A DNA stretch of 64,000 nucleotides from the NCBI GenBank assembly GCA_947492955.1, contig CANLOV010000001.1, positions 372,001 to 436,000 of the forward strand, read 5' to 3'. The first letter of the stretch is position 1, and each line of letters opens with the position of its first letter. Below the pieces are notes generated by a model. The model saw only the letters and a program-made list of their open reading frames with translations, was not told the DNA's origin and searched no databases. A program made the position numbers and the translations under genes. Source of the stretch: an uncultured Cellulophaga sp. Its GTDB lineage: Bacteria > Bacteroidota > Bacteroidia > Flavobacteriales > Flavobacteriaceae. This document shows, piece by piece, positions 54,174-61,554 of the stretch.

Positions 54174-55067
54174 TTATCTATTTGATTGAGCGATACTTTT
54201 CCATTTTTCACCATCAAATAAAGAAATATCAGATGCGCCTATTGACCAAAGACCGCTGGGGCCAGTGAAAAGATGCATACTAGAACGAAATTCTTTATCA
54301 AGTGCTTTGAAAAGCGTTAAGTTATCGTCTTTTAACTGATATATCCCTGAATTAGTTGAAAAATATATAGCATCACCATAACTGCATACAGACCATATAT
54401 CGTCCGTAAATTTGTCATTTTTTATTAATTCCCAAGTGTCTCCTCTTCCTTTAATTATTGTTCCAAGCTGACCACCAATATAAACAGTGCTGTCGTTTAC
54501 ATCTCCGTCATTCAAAATACGATTGGTCGGACTTATTACCTTGTGCCATTCCCCGTTTTTATTTGTCCAGATAACCCCTCTCCAACCAAAAGCATAGAGT
54601 TCTTGCTGATTAAAACCTGTTATGTTTTCAAAACATTTAGGTTCTTTCACACCAATAGTACTTTTCATTTCATCATTACTAATTTCACTCCACTCAAGTC
54701 CAGAAAATTTAAATAAAAATCGGTTTGTTCCTCCAGCATACATCACGTTATCAATTGACTTAGAGAATCGAAATTTCGTTTTTGTCTGTTTTTCTTTATA
54801 AATATGGATATTGGAATGGCCATCTTTTTTTATGTCCAATACTTTTCCCATTGGACTAATTGAAAAAAGACCTGTTCCGTCAGTATTACTAGAAACTGCA
54901 GAAGGAGGCCAAGGAAGATGTCCGGGTTGTGACCATATCCCTTCTGGCGTGCGAAATAGAATTAAAGTATGAGGTGTTGTAGAAAATTCACTATTCTCAA
55001 CAGCAAAAATAAGTGTGTTGTCTTTTAGTTCCACACCTTTCACAAAGTTATATTTATCTAAATTCAT
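54174..55067 (-). CDS. Beta-propeller-like hypothetical protein (cassette gene)
   Basis: The 297-residue protein is built of repeated strands with the pattern ..FGWRGVIWTNKNGEWHKV.., ..YIGGQLGTIIKGRGDTWELI.. and ..FSTNSGIYQLKDDNL.., about five or six blades. It has no signal peptide, so it may be a cytosolic binding scaffold. No catalytic motif visible. Perfect 9-bp complementary cores flank it. Confidence 0.72.
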   Translation of the reverse strand: MNLDKYNFVKGVELKDNTLIFAVENSEFSTTPHTLILFRTPEGIWSQPGHLPWPPSAVSSNTDGTGLFSISPMGKVLDIKKDGHSNIHIYKEKQTKTKFRFSKSIDNVMYAGGTNRFLFKFSGLEWSEISNDEMKSTIGVKEPKCFENITGFNQQELYAFGWRGVIWTNKNGEWHKVISPTNRILNDGDVNDSTVYIGGQLGTIIKGRGDTWELIKNDKFTDDIWSVCSYGDAIYFSTNSGIYQLKDDNLTLFKALDKEFRSSMHLFTGPSGLWSIGASDISLFDGEKWKSIAQSNR

Positions 55068-55092
55068 AATATTTTAAGCACAGTTGATAATG

Positions 55093-55292
55093 AATGACAA
55101 CGGTTTGTGTATGAAACGTAGCGTGTAAAAAGACACTAAAGTTTCGGATTAAACACAAAGCCGAATTTTTATATTTTGTTTTTAACTTATCAATCTTAAA
55201 AGCCAAATTAAAAATTTGGCGGACTTCATAAATATACAGAAACCTTTCGGTTTAGCCTTTATTAGCTATGTTTTATACACCGTGTTATGTGC
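55093..55292. repeat. Cassette spacer CS20 (class C)
   Basis: It starts AATGACAACGGTTTGTGTAT and shares nearly all its length with CS14, including the CCAAATTAAAAATTTGGCGG hairpin. The right core GTTATGTGC (55284-55292) exactly complements GCACATAAC at 55948-55956. Confidence 0.78.
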
Positions 55293-55297
55293 TGGCT

Positions 55298-55930
55298 TTA
55301 TTTCGTACGTTTAAATTCAGGTGTGCAAAAACTTCCAATAGCTCCACTTCCATAATTAAGCACAACATTTTCTTTATAAAACATTTGAGAGCAGTCATCT
55401 GAGTGTTTTTCCTGTAATTCTAAATTCAAATTTTCATCAAATATTAAATAACTAAAAACTCCCATTCCTTTAAATCCGTATTCTATTTCTGTTGGATTCC
55501 GGTTTGAGATTCCCATACAGTTAACATTGTCCAATTTATTATATAATTCAATGAATGTTTTATTTGTCCAGTTTAACTTTTCTTTAACCTCTATAAACGA
55601 ATTTGTAATTCCGTGATATTTTTTATCATAATCACTTCGCGGATTTTCAGGTTCATAATCGTCAATATCTAAATCCCATTGTTGAAAAAGTAATTCACGT
55701 TTCTCTGAATTTTCTATTGGTTGGTAAACAAATAAATCAATATTGTCGGATGAGTTATATCTTATTCGGATGAGATAATCCTTTGGAACTATTTTATTGT
55801 AGTAATCCTTTAGCTCAAGAATTTCAGTTTTGTTTTCGTCATAATTTTTTGTCAATCCTTGTTTGCTTTTCATTCCACAACTTGCAATGAAAATTGATAT
55901 AATTAAAAAGACTGTATTTTGTAGTTTCAT
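55298..55930 (-). CDS. Hypothetical lipoprotein (first cassette gene next to the polysaccharide genes)
   Basis: The ORF track starts at 55951; the ATG at 55930 gives MKLQNTVFLIISIFIASC, a textbook lipoprotein signal, so I use it. The body is acidic and ends FCTPEFKRTK. No family recognised. Its flanking cores GTTATGTGC and GCACATAAC are perfect complements. Confidence 0.72.
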   Translation of the reverse strand: MKLQNTVFLIISIFIASCGMKSKQGLTKNYDENKTEILELKDYYNKIVPKDYLIRIRYNSSDNIDLFVYQPIENSEKRELLFQQWDLDIDDYEPENPRSDYDKKYHGITNSFIEVKEKLNWTNKTFIELYNKLDNVNCMGISNRNPTEIEYGFKGMGVFSYLIFDENLNLELQEKHSDDCSQMFYKENVVLNYGSGAIGSFCTPEFKRTK

Positions 55931-55947
55931 CGATGTTTCTTCAGCTT

Positions 55948-56166
55948 GCACATAACTTGTTTATATGTGTAACTTTATTCCACTTATAAGCCCATTACGT
56001 ATGGCTATGTGGAAGTTTAATGTTTTGATATGCTGTATAAAAATACACAAGATTTTTATTTTAAATCCTATAAATGTAATAATTAAAACTTTTATTAGTA
56101 ATAATTATTTTACATTATGTCTCTTACATATTTTAAAAGGAAAGCAATGTTTTTAGTAGTACTTTA
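55948..56166. repeat. Cassette spacer CS21 (class D), right edge of the array
   Basis: The left core is GCACATAAC, followed by the CTTGTTTATATGTGTAACTT head shared with CS15 and part of CS6. It ends GCAATGTTTTTAGTAGTACT and runs into the TAA of the PaaK-like polysaccharide gene at 56164. This marks the junction of the array with the polysaccharide locus. Confidence 0.75.
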
Positions 56167-57525
56167 ATTTATTTCACTCTTTAAATACTTAAATTTTCCG
56201 GTATGCTCGTTAGGGATAAAATCTACAAAAGTGATATTTACAATTTTAAAAAATTTATATATTTCGGTTTTAAAGCTCTCTAGTAATTTATAAGGTATTT
56301 TATTCTTTGTTTCAAACTTAAAATCTATAGCTCCGGTTTCGTATTGGTATATTTGAAAACGGCTTATAATATCGGTAGTAATACCAACTTCCATTAATAA
56401 ACTGGTAAAGAATACCCCATGAACTTTAGCGCCATTTTTAAGGGTAATGGTATCTATAGTTCTACCATCTATATTTCCCATTAAAGGGGAGTTAAGTCCG
56501 CAGGTACATTTTTCGCTCAGCAAGGTTGTCATATCTCCATTTTCATACCTAATAAACGGCATTACGTAATTATCTAGTGAGGTTGCTATTAAGCGTCCTT
56601 TTTCATTATATACATCGGCGTTGTTTTCATTTAAAGATTCTACATACACATGTTCTTCATTTATATGTAAGCCTTTATGCTCTTTACATTCGTAAGATAT
56701 AGCAGATACTTCGCCACAGCCATATTGATCGTAGATAGGTACATTAAAAACTTCTTCTACAAGCTTTCTGTACATAGGTAATAATGTTTCCGAGGTACTA
56801 GATAAGGCTTTTAAATTAGGGTTAATGGGTAACTTGTTTTTTTGTATGTATTTAGCAATAAGTATAATGGCAGATAAATACCCTTTTATAAGTGCTGGGT
56901 TAAAATCCATTATCTCCTGGTAAATACGAGGCAGATTATCATCGCTTATATTAAAAGAGTTTATAGTCTTGTTATTCTGTATCCAATCTATAGTTTTAAT
57001 AATAGCTTTTGTTTTAAAGGGCATTTTTGTAACTGTTCTGGCACCCCATAAGGATACTACACGGTCTTCTTTTTCTAAACCTATCCAGTTATACCACCGA
57101 TAGTAAGATGCCCAGGTAACAGAACGGTTATTAGGGTCGTTGTATACCACTAATGGTATTCCTGTGGTACCACCAGTTTTTCCTTTTTTTATATGCTTGT
57201 AGTTATGTAGGTTTTTAGAAACTAGCTTATCTTGGTTTAGTCTAGCCATTTCTTTAGTTAAAATCGGAATCTTTTTTATGTCTTCTAATGTTTCTATATC
57301 ATTAGGTGTAATACCATTTTTATTAAAGAGCTCTGTGTAATAAGGTACATTTTCATAGGCATAGTTTACCAAGCGTTTTAATTTAGATAAACGATAATTT
57401 TGCATTTGTGATGCACTCCAATGTTGACTTTCTTTTAATTGTTTTATAGTATTTACAATAGTTGTTTTTCTGCCGTAATCCTGAATAGGAAACCCTAAAT
57501 GTTTTGCTATTAATTTTCTAACCAT
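56164..57525 (-). CDS. PaaK/CapK-like adenylate-forming enzyme
   Basis: The 453-residue protein of the phenylacetate-CoA ligase/CapK family has the ATP loop KKGKTGGTTGIPLVVY, the YDQYGCGEVSAISYEC motif and a C-terminal domain with FKYLKSEI. CapK-type proteins occur in capsule and exopolysaccharide loci and are thought to activate an acyl group for sugar modification. It belongs functionally to the polysaccharide genes at 21631-32193 although the cassette array lies between. Confidence 0.88.
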   Translation of the reverse strand: MVRKLIAKHLGFPIQDYGRKTTIVNTIKQLKESQHWSASQMQNYRLSKLKRLVNYAYENVPYYTELFNKNGITPNDIETLEDIKKIPILTKEMARLNQDKLVSKNLHNYKHIKKGKTGGTTGIPLVVYNDPNNRSVTWASYYRWYNWIGLEKEDRVVSLWGARTVTKMPFKTKAIIKTIDWIQNNKTINSFNISDDNLPRIYQEIMDFNPALIKGYLSAIILIAKYIQKNKLPINPNLKALSSTSETLLPMYRKLVEEVFNVPIYDQYGCGEVSAISYECKEHKGLHINEEHVYVESLNENNADVYNEKGRLIATSLDNYVMPFIRYENGDMTTLLSEKCTCGLNSPLMGNIDGRTIDTITLKNGAKVHGVFFTSLLMEVGITTDIISRFQIYQYETGAIDFKFETKNKIPYKLLESFKTEIYKFFKIVNITFVDFIPNEHTGKFKYLKSEIN

Positions 57526-57535
57526 TTTATTTTTT

Positions 57536-59878
57536 TTAATTGATGCTGAAAAATGATTTTTTCTTTTTTATACCATACCCGTATCCATAACCATATCCGT
57601 ACCCGTAACCATATGTTTTTTTATAGTTTACATCGTTTACTAATAGTCCCATAGTATTAAAACGCTTTTCTAGATGTAGATTTTTAGGAATATCTAACAT
57701 TCTTTTATCCGAATAATTAAAGCGAACAACAAAGGCGCATATATCGGCATAGGAACTTAGTAATAAGGTATCTGCTACTAAACTTACTGGTGGCGTATCT
57801 ATAATAATATAATCGTAATCTTTTTTTAGTTGTTTAAAAAGCTCTACTACTCTAGTACTTTTTAATAATTCGGCAGGGTTAGGCGGAGTGGTACCAGATG
57901 CTATAACATCTAAATTATCTAATCCTTGAACCTTAGTGATAATGTTTTTTATTTTTAAATCTTCATCGGTAATATAATTGGTAAGTCCTATTTCCGATTT
58001 TAACCCCATATGCGTTTTAATCATAGGAGACCTTAAATCCATTTCTAATAAAGCTACTTTTTTTTCGGAACGCGCAAGTGTTATAGCTAAATTACTAGCT
58101 ACAAAAGATTTACCTTCTCCTTTTCTGGTAGAGGTAATTAAAATAGTTTTGTTTTTTGTTTCCTTGTTAGATAAAAGAAAATTTAAGTTTATATCTAATA
58201 ACCTAAATGATTCTGCAACATCTGACTGGTCTTCTGCTAAATCTTGAATTTTATTGGGTTGCGATGCACTTGGGATATCTCCTAAAAAGGGTAATGGTAG
58301 TGATCGTCTTAAATTCTTTAGGTCGTGCACTTTTGTATCTAAGGTATCTTTAGCTAAAATAATTAGTACAGGAATTAATAAACCAGCAAGAAAAGCAGAG
58401 ATATAAGTTTTATTTTTTTTAGGGTTAACTGGTGTCATAGATGTAAAAGGTTTTTCTATAACTTTAGCATTGGTAGCACTTGCGGCTAAGGATATGGCAG
58501 CTTCCTCACTTTTTTCTAATAAATAAAGAAAGAGGGTTTCTTTAATTTGTTGCTGTCTTTGTATATCTCTTAATTTACGTTCTTTACCTGGTAAACTGCC
58601 AATTTCGGAATTAATAGTAGCCCCTCTTTTGTTGTAACCTGTGTGCTGAGATTTTAAAGATTTTTGGAGGTTAAAAAGACTCTGCATTAGATTGCTTTCT
58701 TGGTCTTTTATATTTGTATTTAAGGCTATTAATATAGGGTTTTTGTCTCCCGAGCTTTTTAATACGTTATTTTTTTCTACAACAGCTTCGTTATATTTTA
58801 TAATTAAATCTGAAATATTTCTGTTCTCAAAATCTAGTGTGGCTGGTAGTAGTTCTCCTTTTTTGTTTTTTAAATGATTAATAATAAGGCTTACCAATTC
58901 TTGTTGTATGGCATTGTTAAGTATTATAGTTTCGTTTTCAGATTCGTTTTTTAAAAAAATAGTAGCTTCAGTAGGTAAATCGGTAAGCTTATTTTCTATT
59001 TTAAAAGTTTGTAAATTTCCTTCTAAGTTTGCTAATTCAGTATTTATAATATCTAACCTTTCCTGAATAAAATTGGCTGTATTTTCTATGATTTCATTTT
59101 TGTCGTTTACAATATTTTCATTGTATTCATCAATAATACTTGTTAAAATTGTTTTAGCTCTATCTTTAGATTTTGTTTCCATAGAAAGATATACTACAGT
59201 TGTTTCTGGATCGTTTATCCCTATTTTTATGGTAGATTTATATTCTTCTACCGTATTGGCTAGTGACGTTAATGTTACATAAATTTGAAGTCCGTAATAT
59301 TCTGGATTTAGAAGCGCATTTGTATTTAAAGTAAAGTTGCCAAAATCGCTAGAAAGAGGTTTGCCAACAAATCCTTTTTTAATAAATTTTCCTTCTAAGT
59401 CTAATAAATTATAGGTCGATGCAGATGTAATAGCAACTATAAATTCGCTATTTTTTTTGTAAACATCAGAATCGTTAAAAATAATGTTGATAGGATTTTT
59501 TTCTACCAACTCTACCATCATTTTAGAATATTTTGTTTTGGTATGGTATTTTATATTAAGATTTAATTTTTTTACTACATTTTCCATTATAGGTCTAGAC
59601 CTAATAATTTCAATTTCATTTTCTACCTCTTTATTTCCATTTTTAAAAATAGATAAGTCTTCCAGAGCAGAAAGTTCAGATAAAACGCCTTCGTTTTCTA
59701 CTTTTACCAAGATACTTGCCGAAACTTTATATGTCTTTTGAGTGTACCTTAAGTATAAAAAAGCAATAACAAAGCTTGCACCAAAGACAACAAGAAAGAG
59801 TTTCCAATGGTAAACGTACTTTTCTAGTAAGTCTTTGATAATCGAATGTTCCTGATTATCTTGGTCTTCGTACTTCAT
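57536..59878 (-). CDS. Polysaccharide co-polymerase and tyrosine kinase (Wzc-like)
   Basis: The 780-residue protein has an N-terminal Wzz domain with membrane segments (about 22-45 and 490-510), a long coiled-coil periplasmic region, and a BY-kinase domain with Walker A STRKGEGKSFVASNLA (about 575), Walker A' LLEMDLRSP and Walker B IIIDTPP. The tail is seven Tyr-Gly repeats followed by IKKKK, the autophosphorylation cluster. It controls chain length and export. It precedes the PaaK-like gene by 10 bp. Confidence 0.93.
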   Translation of the reverse strand: MKYEDQDNQEHSIIKDLLEKYVYHWKLFLVVFGASFVIAFLYLRYTQKTYKVSASILVKVENEGVLSELSALEDLSIFKNGNKEVENEIEIIRSRPIMENVVKKLNLNIKYHTKTKYSKMMVELVEKNPINIIFNDSDVYKKNSEFIVAITSASTYNLLDLEGKFIKKGFVGKPLSSDFGNFTLNTNALLNPEYYGLQIYVTLTSLANTVEEYKSTIKIGINDPETTVVYLSMETKSKDRAKTILTSIIDEYNENIVNDKNEIIENTANFIQERLDIINTELANLEGNLQTFKIENKLTDLPTEATIFLKNESENETIILNNAIQQELVSLIINHLKNKKGELLPATLDFENRNISDLIIKYNEAVVEKNNVLKSSGDKNPILIALNTNIKDQESNLMQSLFNLQKSLKSQHTGYNKRGATINSEIGSLPGKERKLRDIQRQQQIKETLFLYLLEKSEEAAISLAASATNAKVIEKPFTSMTPVNPKKNKTYISAFLAGLLIPVLIILAKDTLDTKVHDLKNLRRSLPLPFLGDIPSASQPNKIQDLAEDQSDVAESFRLLDINLNFLLSNKETKNKTILITSTRKGEGKSFVASNLAITLARSEKKVALLEMDLRSPMIKTHMGLKSEIGLTNYITDEDLKIKNIITKVQGLDNLDVIASGTTPPNPAELLKSTRVVELFKQLKKDYDYIIIDTPPVSLVADTLLLSSYADICAFVVRFNYSDKRMLDIPKNLHLEKRFNTMGLLVNDVNYKKTYGYGYGYGYGYGYGIKKKKSFFSIN

Positions 59879-59984
59879 TTGTTATTATTCCTAGATGTGT
59901 AAGAATTTATTTTATTACTAAATAATGGAGCCATATAAATTATTATAGGGCCCCACTGAAGTATGCATAATTAGATTTGATACT
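59879..59984. other. Gap between the Wzc and sugar-transferase genes
   Basis: This 106-bp AT-rich gap holds no gene. A short GGGCCCC stretch near 59949 stands out by base composition but forms no clear structure. Confidence 0.4.
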
Positions 59985-61121
59985 TTATGCGCTTCGTTTG
60001 CCTTTCCAAACAATATTTTCTACAATCTTCATAAAATATTTAATATCTGTTAAAAAAGGCTCTTTTTCATAAGCCATAAGATATTTCATCTCCGAAGCTG
60101 TTATTTCATTTAACGTTTTTGGCATGTCTGCATAAAATGGGGGAAGTAATCCAGGCTTAAAAAGTGTTCTTTTACTTTGTAAGTTATCTGGGTATAAATT
60201 AAAGTAATGCTGACTTAAAGGTCTTACGCCTATGAGTTTCATCTCTCCTTTTACGAGATTTATTAGCATAGGTATTTCATCTATCCAATATTTTCTAAAT
60301 AGCTTTCCTAGTTTAGAAATTCTAAAATCGTTTTTAATTTTACCACCTTCTTTTAAGTTGTTCTTATTAAAAACATATTGCTGTAAATATTCTGCATAGG
60401 GATGCATGGTTCTTACCTTAGCTACTTTTATAATTTTTCCGTTTTTGCCAACCCTTTTAAGGTAAATTAAAGGGCCATAAGTAGCTTCTGTATCGTATGC
60501 TGGGTCTTTTACTTTTTTAGCAACAAAATAGAGTATACCGTTTATTATTTTATCGTCTAGTATTTCAAAACCAGAAGAATATAATCGGCCTAATATTTCG
60601 GCTCTAGTAAGTACTCTTCCGTAACCTTTTGTTTTTCTGTAATAAAAAGCCTTTGTAAATTTTATTTTAGGAAGTACTCTATGGAATGCAAAATCTGCCA
60701 CATAGTAAATTAATTTAAAAGGTTTAGGAACTTTTTTTAGAATACGTTCTTTCCTTACATCATGTGTTTCAACATTATTAATAAACAAGCCATTCACTTC
60801 CAGTTTTTTATTTACCTCTTCGAAAAAACGGTTGATTTTTCTATAATCATTTATCCGCCTAAGGTTTATAATAGCACTGTTGTTTTTTGATATTTTAAGA
60901 ACAATATCCTGACTGCTTCTTGTATTTAATAATGCTACTTTTTCTAATTGATGCGATGTTATGTGATTAGAAATATACTCATGAGCCGTATTATTTACTT
61001 TTTTAATTAATAATTGATCTAACTCATTGGTGTTTAAGGTTTTCTTTTGGAGGGTGTTTTGAACTACGGTTAATTTTGGTCTTACATTACTATTGGTTGG
61101 AGTAATAGTTGATTTCTGCAT
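59985..61121 (-). CDS. Sugar transferase with a methyltransferase-like N-terminal part
   Basis: The C-terminal part (about 215-375) is a bacterial sugar transferase of the undecaprenyl-phosphate glycosyl-1-phosphate type: KVAKVRTMHPYAEYLQ, KNDFRISKLGKLFRKYWIDEIPMLINLVKGEMKLIGVRP. It starts the lipid-linked repeat unit. The N-terminal 200 residues lack the usual membrane segments. They read like the end of a class I methyltransferase (FFEEVNKKLEVNGLFINNVET, RAEILGRLYSSGFEILDD), so this is a fusion or a divergent form. The length is 378 residues. Confidence 0.85.
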   Translation of the reverse strand: MQKSTITPTNSNVRPKLTVVQNTLQKKTLNTNELDQLLIKKVNNTAHEYISNHITSHQLEKVALLNTRSSQDIVLKISKNNSAIINLRRINDYRKINRFFEEVNKKLEVNGLFINNVETHDVRKERILKKVPKPFKLIYYVADFAFHRVLPKIKFTKAFYYRKTKGYGRVLTRAEILGRLYSSGFEILDDKIINGILYFVAKKVKDPAYDTEATYGPLIYLKRVGKNGKIIKVAKVRTMHPYAEYLQQYVFNKNNLKEGGKIKNDFRISKLGKLFRKYWIDEIPMLINLVKGEMKLIGVRPLSQHYFNLYPDNLQSKRTLFKPGLLPPFYADMPKTLNEITASEMKYLMAYEKEPFLTDIKYFMKIVENIVWKGKRSA

Positions 61122-61554
61122 GACAATGGGATTTGGGTTAACATATTTGTTTGTGTTAAATTGTAATAAGTGTTTGTGTTACCTATTTTTTGTTTGCACT
61201 CAAATATAAATAAGAAAAATCCTACAAATTGTTTAATGTTGTCAAATGCTTAAATATGTGTATGAACCTTGTTAATATGAAGGTCATAAAAAATTGAACA
61301 TTATAGTGTGTAATGTAAAATATTTAATTTGTAAATTATTTTAAGTATTAATTTTACTGGTGTAATAAGGGTTTTTATACTATTTTAAGGTATAAATGTG
61401 TTAGCAAAAAAATATTATTATTATTTAACGAAAGAGTAAGGTTTTATTTTTTTTGCGAATTTTTTAAAATTAAACAAAATAGAAATCAATAGTAGATATA
61501 TAATTTTATTGTAAGAAAAATATTAGTGATATGGTTATGTGGTAAATTTTATGT
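61122..61554. other. AT-rich intergenic region with a candidate promoter
   Basis: This 433-bp gap holds no ORF I can support. On the minus strand, TATATTTG at 61201-61208 fits the TAnnTTTG -7 element about 80 bp before the sugar-transferase start. A TTG at 61224-61226 is a somewhat closely spaced -33 partner (15 bp). The rest is low-complexity A/T. Confidence 0.45.

Larger units (their letters stand above)
35431..56166 (-). mobile_element. Integron-like gene-cassette array without visible integrase (CALIN-like)
   Basis: Over 20.7 kb every gene faces left, and genes occur in units of one to three separated by about 21 related palindromic spacers. Each spacer starts a few bases from one gene's start and ends within or next to the stop codon of the next. 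Short core sequences at the two ends of a unit are reverse complements of each other and differ between units: 10 of 10 bases for units 36371, 37859, 45641 and 47487, and 9 of 9 for 54174 and 55298. Inner arms such as GCTTAGTGCGG/CCGCATTACGT resemble an L box. This matches attC logic, but the core is GTT(A/G)(C/T)(C/A/G)N, not the canonical GTTRRRY. No tyrosine recombinase or transposase is encoded in the window. Confidence 0.7.

Noticed and set aside
35431-56166. CRISPR array
   Set aside because: The repeats are long, palindromic, variable in length and separated by whole genes. There are no short regular spacers and no cas genes.
35431-56166. Insertion sequence or transposon cluster
   Set aside because: No ORF resembles a transposase, resolvase or integrase, and the inverted ends belong to single units of unrelated gene content.
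35431-56166. Canonical class 1 or Vibrio-type attC sites
   Set aside because: The cores do not fit RYYYAAC/GTTRRRY and no VCR-like sequence is present, so only the term attC-like is used.
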